Below are positions 8,719 to 17,470 of a stretch of 64,000 nt of DNA, one piece after another. The position numbers were made by a program, and so were the translations under genes. The notes below the pieces were generated by a model. That model made no database searches. It worked only from the letters and a program-made list of their open reading frames with translations, and was not told the origin of the DNA. Position 1 is the first letter of the stretch. Every line of letters starts with the position of its first letter. Source of the stretch: Geomesophilobacter sediminis (GTDB lineage: Bacteria > Desulfobacterota > Desulfuromonadia > Geobacterales > Geobacteraceae); NCBI RefSeq assembly GCF_016458275.1, contig NZ_JAEMHM010000009.1, forward strand, positions 1 to 64,000, read 5' to 3'.

Positions 8719-11700
8719 CTAGTGCTGCGGATCCCATTTCGGAGAAGCCCCGAAATGGCAGTTGATGTTGGAGCAGTTGCCGGTCACGTGTGCCGTGCCG
8801 TTCTGCCGGTTGGAACTGTAACGCGCCAGTTTCCCGAACTCGTAGCCGAACAAGGGGTTCACCCGCACCGTCACGTTGCTGGCCGGGAGGAAGGTGACCG
8901 GGCTCATCCGGTGGTCCAGGACGTTGTGGCACTTGCTGCAGTTGCTGAACCCGCCGGCGGGAGTCGCTTTCGGCGAGACGTGCTTGGCGATGGTGTGCGC
9001 CCCGCCGCCGCCCGGATAGTTCTCCAGCCGCGCCGAGGACCAGTTGCCGGAGGTCCCGACGAAGCCGGCCGAGACCGGGGGATAGCCGTGGCAGGTGTCG
9101 CAGGTCCCGCTGGGCTGGAAGCCGAGGGTCGGGGCCGCGCCGTTGTGGCTGTGGCAGCCGACGCAGGAGCTGCCCGGATTGTGGTTCGCGTCGAAGCCGC
9201 CGGCGGGGAAGTGGTCGACGGCGCTCGCCCCGGTCCCGGTGTGGCAGACCTGGCAGACCCCGTTGAAGGCCGGTCCCGGCTTGACGAAATCGCCCCAGGC
9301 GGGGGTGCCCGGCTGGGCGAGGACGAAGCTTACGGCAGCGGAGCTCCCCGGGGCGCCGGTGCCGTGGTCGGAGGAAAGCGCCACCTGGGCATGGATCATG
9401 TAGTCGTTCCCGTCGCCGTGGGGATCGTGGCAGTCCCAGCAGAACTGGCCGGCGTTGTTCGCCCCGCCGTGTTTCACCCCGAAGTGGGCCGAGGAGATCT
9501 TGACCGTCGCGTTCACCAGGACCCCGCCCGCGCTCACCCCGGCGGAGCCCGGAGCGTGGCAGCTCTGGCAGGGCTGGTTGCGCCCCCAGGCGGCCGAGGA
9601 GTAGTTGAGCATCCTAAACGGGTTGACGGCGACGTTGTGGCCGGTCCCGGCGTCGTGGCAGTAGAGGCAGGGAGAGGTCCCGGCGAGCTTCGCCGCCGGG
9701 TTCCCCGAGTTGTAGCTCCCGGCGGTCTTGCCGTGGCCGGTCGTCGTCCACTCCGCCTGGTTCACGTTGCCGACCGGCGACGCGGTCGTGAACGGGAGGG
9801 AGAAGACGTCGAGGTCCGCGCTCGCGGAGAGGTGGCAGTCCTGGCACCCAAGGCTTGCACCCCAGGTGGCCCCGTGACCGGTTCCGCCGTGGCAGCTGAT
9901 GTCGGCGCAGCTGGTCGGGCTCGCCGGGGTCCCCAGGGCGGTGACCGAGAAGGCGGCCCCGCCGCCGGCGGCGACGAAGTACTTCTGCACCATGTGGTTC
10001 CCCGGCGTGGTGATGGTGACCCCGTCGCTGGTGACGCTGGCATGGCAGGCATTGCAACCCAGGTGGTTCACCGCGACGTGCTGGGCGTGGCTGTTCGCCT
10101 TGGGGGTGCCGTTGGGGTAATCCGGGCCGGTGCTGAGCCCGCCGTGGCAGCCGCTGCAGTCGGAAGGGAGCGGCTGGTTCCAGGTCGGCAGCAGCCGGGC
10201 CGCCCCGAAGGGAGCGGTAAAGCTGGTGCCGTTACTGTGGCAGTAGGTCCCGGCGCAGCTTCCGTAGCCGTTCCCCGGCGGGTTGGGGGACTGGCTGTAG
10301 CTGCCGCCGCCGGCGAAGACGACGTCGATGTTGCCGTCGGCATGCTTGCCGGTCCCGCCCCCGGCGCCGAAGTGGCAGGTGTCGCAGGTCGGTGTCTGCC
10401 CCCAGATGGTGCTGGTGAAGTGCTTCCGGTGGCTCCCCGGTGCGCTCGGCTGGGTCATGTCGAACTGGTGGCAGCCGTTGCAGGCAAGCGCGGCGCCCCC
10501 CCAGGTCGGGGTGGCGAAGTTCTGCGGTCCCCCCACCCCGCCCGGTCCCTGCACGTCCGAGTGGCAGTAGGTGTTGGAGCACTGGCCGTAGCTTGCGCTG
10601 GGGGCGAGGGTGCCGGTGGAGCCGGTGGCCGCGCCGCGGTAGGCGGCGGCCGCCCCGTTCTTGGTGACGTCCCAAAGGACGGTCCCGTTCACGTGCCGCA
10701 CCGCCCCGACGTTGCCGTGGCAGGTGCTGCAGTCCAGGGCGAGGTTGTTCTTGCCCAGGCTGGTCCCGTTACCCGCGTGGCGCAGGTGGCTTCCGGTGGT
10801 CGGCGGATTCGCGGCGCTCGCCCCGTGGCAGGAACCGCAGGTTGCCTGTCCGGTCCCGGTCCAGACCGGGGTGGTATTGGTGCCGCCGGTGAGCGTCCCC
10901 CCGTGGCAGTAGATCGAACAGCTCACCTGGCCGCCCGGGGTCAGGTTGAGGGTGGTCCCGGGGTTCGCCTTGAAGCTGTAGCCGGTGTTGAGCGAAGAGT
11001 TGGCGTTGATGGTGCCGGTGGTCACCGTCCCGACGAAGCCGAACCAGGTCTGCGGCGTGACGCCGAAGCCCATCTCCAGGACGTGGTTCCCCATCGGGCT
11101 TTGGGTGTAGCCGGAATGGCAGGCCAGGCACTGGATCGACTTGGAGGTGACGTGGGTCCCGTGCGCCCCGGCCGAGGCGGGGGAGGCTCCCAAAACCCCG
11201 GTGGCCGGGGTGGCGAGCCCGGTGGGGCCGCCGATGTTGGTCGTGGTGATGGGGTAGCCGTGGCAGATGTTGCAGCCGCCCGAGAAGGAGCCGAGCGCGT
11301 TGTCGTGGAAGTGGCAGTCCTTGCAGTCGCGCGCCATCGCCTCGGGGAGGGCGTGCAGCGGCGACACGGCGATGGGGACCTCGTGGCAGGCCTGGCAGAC
11401 GCCGGTTCCGGACTGGTCCTTGAAGTTGGCGGAAAGGGCCGAGGTGGCGGTGGAGAAGACCGGGCGCTGGCGCACCGCGCCGACCGGGCTGGAGAAGTTC
11501 ATCAGGCGCCGGATCAGGAAGCTGTTCGGGACGCTCCCGTCGCCGGGGACGACGTGGGCGCCGTGGCAGTCGGTGCACTGCACGTTCTGGCCGCGGTAGT
11601 TGTGGTTCTTCTTCCCCGCGTGGCAGCTGGTGCAGATGTTCACGTTGTCGGCGGCCCCGGCGGCGACCGGAGCGCCGCGCCGGTCGGTGCGCAGGATGAC

Positions 11701-12444
11701 CCCGTCACCGTCTTTCAGATGGTAGTAGGAGCTGTACGAGTCGAAGGTGGCGCTGTTGGAATCGGCGTAGTGCACCCGGTGGCAGGTGGAGCAGACCACT
11801 TTCCCCCCCTTGAGGAAGGCGTTCAGGTCGGAGCTGGCATTGGCCGGGTTCGCGTTCACCGGCGGGTTGTTGTACTGGGCGGGGTTCAGGACCGCCTTGG
11901 AATCGGGCGCGGTAAGGCCGAAGTTGACCGGATGGGTGCCGGAGAGCTGATCGCGGAGGTTGCGGCTGCGGTGACAGTCGAAGCAGAGCTGGTCCTGGTC
12001 GTTGGGCATCCGCAGAAACGGCGGGTTGGCGTTGGAGTGCTGGTTGTGGCAGCGGATGCAGGCCAGGTCCCCGCCGGTCTTGGTACGGACCGAGGTGAGC
12101 GCCGGGAAGAGCGGCGGCTCGGCCCCCGCGGCGGGGACGGTATCGCCGCCGTCCCAGCGGTGCGAGGTCTGCAGCTTCACCTTGCCGCCGCCGGTGTAGC
12201 GGCCGAACGGGTCGGACGCGTCGGCCAGGGTGAAGGGCTTGGCACCGGCGCGCGGCACCCCCGGCCGGTGGCAGGAGAGGCAGATGTTGTTGAACCCCGT
12301 GCTCCCCAGGGTGACGTGCCCGGTGTGGCAGACGATGCAGCTGTAGTCGCCGTGGGGCGGATCGACGGTGACCGCCGAGGCCGGAGCGGCGGCAACCAGC
12401 CAGAGGAGACAAGCGAGCAGGGTCGTGACGGTCACTTCTTTCAT
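8719..12444 (-). CDS. Giant multiheme c-type cytochrome, 30 candidate heme sites
   Basis: A 1241-residue secreted cytochrome with a signal peptide cut after about ASA at residue 24. Motifs are 25 CX2CH, four CX4CH (CSNTYCH, CAGTYCH, CADISCH, CSNINCH) and one CX3CH (CSIYCH). The first about 400 residues contain doubled-CXXCH-like spacing (CIVCH..CLSCH, CIRCH..CFDCH), and the remainder uses the CX4CH/CX2CH paired style of its neighbours. The C-terminal module, ending CSNINCHFGASPKWDPQH, is shared with the 697-residue cytochrome. Start ATG is preceded by GGGAG with 6-nt spacing. It is probably co-transcribed with the two cytochrome genes downstream. Confidence 0.9.
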   Translation of the reverse strand: MKEVTVTTLLACLLWLVAAAPASAVTVDPPHGDYSCIVCHTGHVTLGSTGFNNICLSCHRPGVPRAGAKPFTLADASDPFGRYTGGGKVKLQTSHRWDGGDTVPAAGAEPPLFPALTSVRTKTGGDLACIRCHNQHSNANPPFLRMPNDQDQLCFDCHRSRNLRDQLSGTHPVNFGLTAPDSKAVLNPAQYNNPPVNANPANASSDLNAFLKGGKVVCSTCHRVHYADSNSATFDSYSSYYHLKDGDGVILRTDRRGAPVAAGAADNVNICTSCHAGKKNHNYRGQNVQCTDCHGAHVVPGDGSVPNSFLIRRLMNFSSPVGAVRQRPVFSTATSALSANFKDQSGTGVCQACHEVPIAVSPLHALPEAMARDCKDCHFHDNALGSFSGGCNICHGYPITTTNIGGPTGLATPATGVLGASPASAGAHGTHVTSKSIQCLACHSGYTQSPMGNHVLEMGFGVTPQTWFGFVGTVTTGTINANSSLNTGYSFKANPGTTLNLTPGGQVSCSIYCHGGTLTGGTNTTPVWTGTGQATCGSCHGASAANPPTTGSHLRHAGNGTSLGKNNLALDCSTCHGNVGAVRHVNGTVLWDVTKNGAAAAYRGAATGSTGTLAPSASYGQCSNTYCHSDVQGPGGVGGPQNFATPTWGGAALACNGCHQFDMTQPSAPGSHRKHFTSTIWGQTPTCDTCHFGAGGGTGKHADGNIDVVFAGGGSYSQSPNPPGNGYGSCAGTYCHSNGTSFTAPFGAARLLPTWNQPLPSDCSGCHGGLSTGPDYPNGTPKANSHAQHVAVNHLGCNACHASVTSDGVTITTPGNHMVQKYFVAAGGGAAFSVTALGTPASPTSCADISCHGGTGHGATWGASLGCQDCHLSASADLDVFSLPFTTASPVGNVNQAEWTTTGHGKTAGSYNSGNPAAKLAGTSPCLYCHDAGTGHNVAVNPFRMLNYSSAAWGRNQPCQSCHAPGSAGVSAGGVLVNATVKISSAHFGVKHGGANNAGQFCWDCHDPHGDGNDYMIHAQVALSSDHGTGAPGSSAAVSFVLAQPGTPAWGDFVKPGPAFNGVCQVCHTGTGASAVDHFPAGGFDANHNPGSSCVGCHSHNGAAPTLGFQPSGTCDTCHGYPPVSAGFVGTSGNWSSARLENYPGGGGAHTIAKHVSPKATPAGGFSNCSKCHNVLDHRMSPVTFLPASNVTVRVNPLFGYEFGKLARYSSNRQNGTAHVTGNCSNINCHFGASPKWDPQH

Positions 12445-12771
12445 ACGATGCTCCCGACAAGGGTGAAGTCGTATTCAATGATCAATGATCAATGAACAAT
12501 GATCATGAGCTGTTCCGTTGACGCAGGGGCGCCGAGGGCGCCAGGGCGTGGACGGTCGGTGGCTCCTGCCGTCTTCGGGAACCTGACGGCGGATAACGAA
12601 CTCGGAAATGCGGCGAGGTGCTGCTGGTATGTTAGGCCCGGTGCCCCTTCGGTTGCGAGCGGACCACCCGGGAAAAGTCGAGGTGCAACAGTATCGGTCT
12701 GAGAGGACAGGAAGCTTCCGGACCCGGCTGCCGAGAGCGGCAGCCGGTCCGCTTTCACGGGGCTCGATCGG
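12445..12771. other. Gene-free gap inside the cytochrome cluster
   Basis: About 327 bp with no convincing gene. It begins with an A/T-rich stretch of repeated ATGATCA/ATGAACA words (12477-12510), similar to the TTGTTCA words at 28130-28160. The rest is GC-rich with no strong hairpin or promoter that I can support. An internal promoter for the three downstream cytochromes could lie here. Confidence 0.5.
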
Positions 12772-13302
12772 TCAGAAACCGAAGTTCACCGTCATCGTCG
12801 GGGTTACTTTTCCGGCCCAGATGTCGTCGGTGGAGGCCGGTGCATTGGTGGTTGCGTCCGCCCCAGCCGCAACGAAGGCGGGGAACGGGGTGTTCAGGGT
12901 GGTGAAGTCCTGCTGGGTCAGGTTGACCCCGGGGCGAATCGTACAATCCAGCTGCGCAAACGGGAGCGCCCCAAAATCCCTGGTGAGACCACCGCCAACC
13001 CAGTTGAGCGTGACGGTGTTCGTACTGCTGGAGAAGGTTCCGTTGACCCCGCCCTGCAAGGTCCCCGTCGTGGCACGGAGGCTCGGCTTGGTCAGCTCGA
13101 AGGTCGACGGGTTGAAGGCGACGTCAACCCCGGGGGGAAGTTTCGCCGCCAGGGTGATCCCCAGGATCTGGGTGGTTATGTTGGACATGACCCCAAAGGT
13201 AATGGTTGCCGTCCTTTGGGGGGGCGTGCTCCCCCCTCCCCCGCCGCACGCCGCGGCGAGGAAGGCTACCGATATAAGAATCAAAAGCTTGATGAGTCTC
13301 AT
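12772..13302 (-). CDS. Secreted lipoprotein, possible cohesin-like domain
   Basis: A 176-residue lipoprotein with signal MRLIKLLILISVAFLAAAC; the lipobox LAAAC places the lipidated Cys at residue 19, followed by a glycine run. The body (about 30-176) is all-beta in character, with alternating hydrophobics and the run ITLAAKLPPGVDVAFNPSTF followed by threonine/glycine-rich strands. I recognise this pattern from small Geobacter lipoproteins with cohesin-like folds. It sits between an NHL protein that has a dockerin-like C-terminus and a giant cytochrome, so a scaffolding role on the cell surface is possible. No catalytic residues are evident. The family assignment is tentative. Confidence 0.6.
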   Translation of the reverse strand: MRLIKLLILISVAFLAAACGGGGGSTPPQRTATITFGVMSNITTQILGITLAAKLPPGVDVAFNPSTFELTKPSLRATTGTLQGGVNGTFSSSTNTVTLNWVGGGLTRDFGALPFAQLDCTIRPGVNLTQQDFTTLNTPFPAFVAAGADATTNAPASTDDIWAGKVTPTMTVNFGF

Positions 13303-13316
13303 GACTGGACCTCTAT

Positions 13317-13420
13317 GCCGTCCTCCCTCTCCTGCAAGGAGAGGGTCGGGGTGAGGATGGGGTTGGCCGGCTTATTCAGGGGCCCCCATCCCCCACCTGT
13401 CCTCCCGCAAAGAGGGAGGG
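13317..13420. repeat. Intergenic palindromic repeats (CTCACCCT family)
   Basis: Two adjoining units: CCCTCTCCTGCAAGGAGAGGG followed by TCGGGGTGAGGATGGGG, then CCCCCATCCCCCACC with CCTCCCGCAAAGAGGGAGG. They lie in the gap between the NHL gene and the lipoprotein gene and belong to the same family as 1883-1925 and 55207-55318. They could act as mRNA 3'-end structures. Confidence 0.65.
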
Positions 13421-13438
13421 ACGCTCCTTGCTCGTGGC

Positions 13439-16159
13439 CTACCAAAGTCCCAGCACCCGCATCATGGTCGCCACCGTGTCCTTGATGTCGATCTTGCCGT
13501 CGGGCATCGGAACTCCGTTCACCAAAGGAGCCAAGTCGCCGTGCAGCTTCTCGTTGATCCCCGCGGGTCGCAGCCCGGCGGTGATCTTCAGCGATTCCAG
13601 CGCGTCGGCCACCGTCGGCACCCCCGGGCTCCAGGTCTGTCCCGGCACCTGGACCGGAACCAGGATCCCGTTTCTCGAACTCGATCCCCCCGGAGTGACC
13701 GCGGTGATATCGAGGGTCGCCGGATCGTAGCTGACCCCGGTCAGGTCGACCGAGGCGGTGTCCCCGTAGACGAGGACGTTGCCCACCGGGCCGTTTTTGT
13801 CGCGTACGCTCAGGATCGCCCCGCCGCCGACGCTCACCTTGAGGGGCGAGGTCGATTCCACCGTTACCGCCGGCGGGGTCGGGTCGGCGACGGTGAGTTC
13901 CCTCACGCTCGTCGTCTCGTTTCCCGCCGCATCAACGGCGGTGACCGTTACGGTGTAGGTCCCGAACTGGCCGGTGGGGACGGTAAAGGCGAGTCCGAAG
14001 GAGCCGTCCGGTTTCTGGTAGATCGGGACCGGAGCCCCGTTGATCGTCGCACTCACCGTGGTCCCGGCGGCGACGGCGCCGTTGATGCCGATCTGCTGGC
14101 TTTGCCCCCCCAGTACCACCGCGTTCTGGCCGGGAAGGGCCACCGCCAGCGGAGGCGCCGACGGGTTGTAGTTGATCCCCACTTTCGTTGAGGAATTGAC
14201 GTCGCCCAGGGTCGCCGTGGCGACCAGGTTGTTCAGGCCCGGGGTGAGCGGGACGTTGGCGCTCCAGCGTCCGCCGGTGACCGTCGCGGCCACGCCGTTG
14301 ACGGTGACCGCGCTTCCGGGGCTTGCCGCGCCGGCGACATCGATGCTGTTCGTGGCCACCGTGGTTCCATCCGCCGTGGCGAAGGTGACCACCGGGGCCG
14401 AAGGCGCCAGGTTGACGTTGGCGACCGCGGTCGGGCTTGCGTTACCGGCGGCGTCGACTGCGGTGACTCCGACCGTGTTTGCCCCGAGGGTGAGGACGGC
14501 CGCGGTTGAGAAACTCCCCGCAATGACCGGCACGGTCACCGGTGTCCCCCCGTTCACCACCACCTGCACGCTGGTGGTCGAGGTGTCGGTAACCGTTCCC
14601 GAAATCGGGAAACGCTGCACGCTGGTGGTGCTCCCGGTGGGGAGCATGGAAACCATGAGATCCGGCGCGATCGAGTCGAGCACCACGCTCACGCCGGTGG
14701 TGGCCAGGGAATAGGCCGGGTTGCTGGCGGTGACCAGCAGGCTGTTGGCCCCCTCGGTGAGGGCCGCCTGGTAGGTCCAGCTCCCGCCGTTCACCAGCGC
14801 CGCGTTGCCGTTCACCAGGACCGTCGATCCCGGCGGTACCGTGCCGTGCAGGGCGAGAAGCGGTGTCGACACCAGGGACGGCAGCGCATCCACCGTGATC
14901 GGGGTCACCGGCGCTCCCCCGCTCGGTGGCAGCACGAGTACGGTGGCGGTCACCGTGGTCGACCGTCCGGCGGAATCGGTGGCGGTGACGGTGAAGATGT
15001 TGTTCCCGGCCGCCAGGTTGCTCACTGCGTCGCTCCAGCTGGTCGCGCTGGGGGAAGCCACCGGCGCGAGAGCCGCGCCGCTGTTCACGGTTACCTTCAC
15101 CGTCGCTCCCGCGGCGACCTGCCCGGTCAGATTAAGGGCCGTCAGGTTGGTTGCCACCGGCAGCGGGTCGATCGAGAGGGTCGGCCCTCCCGTGTTGGCC
15201 GGGGCCGCCGGAAGCTCGACCCCGTACAGGGTCAGGTTTCCCGTGTCGTTCGCGACCACGAGCCGGGTGTTGTGCGGATCGAAACTGTCAAAGACCGCGT
15301 CGGTCGGAACGGTGAGCCGGCCGCTGCCGGTGCCGTACCCCCCGATGACCCGGACAAAGGCCCCGGAGCTCGGGTCGAGGACCTGGATGTTGCTTTGAAA
15401 GGCGTCCACCACGTACATGAGGACGCCGCTTGCGCCGTAGGAGAAACTGATTCCTTCCGGGGCGGTGAATTTGCCGTTGCCGCTTCCCGCCGCCCCGACC
15501 GTCTTGACGAAAACGCCGTCCGGGGTGAAGAACTCGACCCGGCCGTTCAGGGTGTCGGTTACCGCGAGGTTCCCGGAGACCATCTCGAAGGCGACGCCGG
15601 TCGGTTGCGAGAACTGGCCGCTGGCGCTGCCGAAGGTGCCGAAACTGTTGGCCGGTTTGCCGGCCGCAGCCGCCGCGATCGTGAGCGGGGACCCGTCGGC
15701 GCCGAAGACCTGGATGCAGTTGTCCAGGCTGTCCGCCACGAAGATCCTCCCGGTCTGGTCGACGGCGATGCCGTTTGCCATCCGGAACTGCCCTACCCCC
15801 TTGCCCAGCCGGAACTTCTCGGTCCCGGTCGAGGATAGGACCGCGACGAAGGTGCCCTGGCCGACGACCAGGTCGCCGGTCACGGTGACCGCAAGACCCT
15901 GCGGCGTCGCCGCGGTGTTGAACTGCGCCAGGAATTTCCCCTGGGTGCTGAATTTCAGAATCCCTCCGGCCCGCGGGTCGCTCAGGTAGATGTTTCCGAG
16001 CAGGTCCGTTGCCACCCGTACCGGGGTGCTGATCCGGTCGCTTATGGTTCCGAGGCTGGATACGTTGGGCGCCAGGACCCCGTGGGACAGGGTTGCTTGC
16101 AGGGACGCCGTTATCAGCACTGCCAGCCCGACGAAAATCTTTTTCAGGCTCCGATTCAT
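13439..16159 (-). CDS. Secreted NHL-repeat protein with Ig-like domains and dockerin-like C-terminus
   Basis: A 906-residue exported protein. After the signal peptide (about 1-26) come NHL repeats forming a probable beta-propeller at about 40-320 (for example GNIYLSDPRAGGILKFSTQG, GRIFVADSLDNCIQVFGADG). Repeated Ig-like/glucodextranase-type domains follow at about 330-790, each with motifs such as NNIFTVTATDSAGRS and NTVGVTAVDAAGN. The last 60 residues carry DLAPLVNGVPMPDGKIDIKD, a calcium-loop pattern like a type I dockerin. NHL proteins commonly accompany extracellular cytochromes in Geobacter. The gene lies 63 bp after the lipoprotein cytochrome and before the cohesin-like lipoprotein. A structural or anchoring role for cytochrome assembly is inferred, not shown. 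ATG has GGGAGG upstream. Confidence 0.8.
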   Translation of the reverse strand: MNRSLKKIFVGLAVLITASLQATLSHGVLAPNVSSLGTISDRISTPVRVATDLLGNIYLSDPRAGGILKFSTQGKFLAQFNTAATPQGLAVTVTGDLVVGQGTFVAVLSSTGTEKFRLGKGVGQFRMANGIAVDQTGRIFVADSLDNCIQVFGADGSPLTIAAAAAGKPANSFGTFGSASGQFSQPTGVAFEMVSGNLAVTDTLNGRVEFFTPDGVFVKTVGAAGSGNGKFTAPEGISFSYGASGVLMYVVDAFQSNIQVLDPSSGAFVRVIGGYGTGSGRLTVPTDAVFDSFDPHNTRLVVANDTGNLTLYGVELPAAPANTGGPTLSIDPLPVATNLTALNLTGQVAAGATVKVTVNSGAALAPVASPSATSWSDAVSNLAAGNNIFTVTATDSAGRSTTVTATVLVLPPSGGAPVTPITVDALPSLVSTPLLALHGTVPPGSTVLVNGNAALVNGGSWTYQAALTEGANSLLVTASNPAYSLATTGVSVVLDSIAPDLMVSMLPTGSTTSVQRFPISGTVTDTSTTSVQVVVNGGTPVTVPVIAGSFSTAAVLTLGANTVGVTAVDAAGNASPTAVANVNLAPSAPVVTFATADGTTVATNSIDVAGAASPGSAVTVNGVAATVTGGRWSANVPLTPGLNNLVATATLGDVNSSTKVGINYNPSAPPLAVALPGQNAVVLGGQSQQIGINGAVAAGTTVSATINGAPVPIYQKPDGSFGLAFTVPTGQFGTYTVTVTAVDAAGNETTSVRELTVADPTPPAVTVESTSPLKVSVGGGAILSVRDKNGPVGNVLVYGDTASVDLTGVSYDPATLDITAVTPGGSSSRNGILVPVQVPGQTWSPGVPTVADALESLKITAGLRPAGINEKLHGDLAPLVNGVPMPDGKIDIKDTVATMMRVLGLW

Positions 16160-16222
16160 GTTTGGTCGCCTCCCGGCCTTTCATGCTGTCCCGGGAGCGC
16201 CGCCCGTATTCAAAGCATCCGG

Positions 16223-17470
16223 CTATTGCCAGGTGCGTACTGGGTGGCAGCCTAGCGAGGTGCCGGGTGGTACTCCGGTCCCCGGAGAACAGCTGTTAGG
16301 TCCGGCTTGCCCGTACTGGATGAACGGCTTGATGGTCGCGGCAGCCGGAAGTTCGAATGCGGAGGTTTTCAGGTTGCTGAAATGGGAATTCCCCCCCGCG
16401 GTTACCGTCATGTCGTGGCAGACCGTGCACGCGAGCCCCAACTGGTTCACGTGCAGGTCATGCCTTCCGGAATGGAAGCTGTTGTACTGCGTCTGGGTTG
16501 CGGCGGCAGTGTCATCGACGTGGCAGGTGGTGCAGTCGGTGGCGACGTTGATCTGCCCCACCCCCCAGGCGGGGGTCGTGATCCCGCCGTGGCAACGGAT
16601 GTTCGAGCAGGTGCCGTTGGCAAGGATCTGGCCGGCGCCCGACTTCGCGTTGTAGCTTGTATAGACAGCCAGAATCGGCGTGGTGTCCGTGTGGTTGTAA
16701 TGCGCCAGGGTCCCGGTCCCGCCGCCGGAGTGGCAGGCGTCGCAGGTGAAGCTGCCGACCGCGAGGTGCGCGGAGTGGGAGCCGCTGGCCGGCGGGAAGG
16801 CGTGGCAGCTGTCGCAGTGGTTCCGGGTCGGGACGTTCCCGGCCGCAAGGAGGGTATGGCAACCGTTGCACGCCGGACCTACCCCTCCGGCCGCCGTGCC
16901 ACCGAGGCTGCTCCCACCATGACAGAGCGTGCAGGCATTCTGGAGGTTTCCGGCGCCGTTATGGGTGCGCCAGGGCCGGGGATGGGCCGAGGAGCGGGCC
17001 GGAAACGCAGGATTGGCGAGGTTGTGGCACCCGGACTGCTCGCAGCCGGCCGGCAGGCTGCCGATGGCGAGGTTGAAGCGCGGGTTGCTCCCGGCTCCGC
17101 CGGCGGTGGCGTGGCAGGTCTGACAGTTGGTCAGGTCCGCCTTGGCTACCGGTCCGTGCAGTGCGGGGTCCTTGAAGGGAATCGGGTGGTTCGGAACACG
17201 CGGCCCATGCCCGTTTGCGTGGCACCCCGGCAGGTTCCCCTGGTTGAAGCAGTCGACCTTGGAGATCCCCCCGCGCAGATCGGCACCGTGGCAGCTCCGG
17301 CACAAATCCGGATTGGCGACGTAGGCGGCGCGGTGATCGACGACCCAGGTCTTGCTGTGCTGCCCGGTGTCCGATAAAGGCGGGGCCTGATCGTTTTGGG
17401 TGGCGCAGCCCGCCAAAACGGCGAGGAGCGCTCCGGCTGCCATGCGTGCCACGAAGCTGGATCTGGACAT
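16223..17470 (-). CDS. Multiheme lipoprotein cytochrome, up to 12 heme sites
   Basis: A 415-residue lipoprotein cytochrome. The chosen ATG gives MSRSSFVARMAAGALLAVLAGC, a lipobox with Cys22; an upstream in-frame start would bury this signal. Motifs are eight CX2CH (CRSCH, CQTCH, CTLCH, CNGCH, CDSCH, CDACH, CTTCH, CTVCH) and two CX4CH (CEQSGCH, CSNIRCH). Two long-spaced candidates are CX8CH (CFNQGNLPGCH) and CX13CH close to the C-terminus. Long-spaced heme motifs are known in a few Geobacter cytochromes such as OmcZ (CX14CH). It is the first gene of the cytochrome cluster on the minus strand and probably an outer-membrane or periplasm-facing entry point for electrons, which is inference. Confidence 0.85.
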   Translation of the reverse strand: MSRSSFVARMAAGALLAVLAGCATQNDQAPPLSDTGQHSKTWVVDHRAAYVANPDLCRSCHGADLRGGISKVDCFNQGNLPGCHANGHGPRVPNHPIPFKDPALHGPVAKADLTNCQTCHATAGGAGSNPRFNLAIGSLPAGCEQSGCHNLANPAFPARSSAHPRPWRTHNGAGNLQNACTLCHGGSSLGGTAAGGVGPACNGCHTLLAAGNVPTRNHCDSCHAFPPASGSHSAHLAVGSFTCDACHSGGGTGTLAHYNHTDTTPILAVYTSYNAKSGAGQILANGTCSNIRCHGGITTPAWGVGQINVATDCTTCHVDDTAAATQTQYNSFHSGRHDLHVNQLGLACTVCHDMTVTAGGNSHFSNLKTSAFELPAAATIKPFIQYGQAGPNSCSPGTGVPPGTSLGCHPVRTWQ

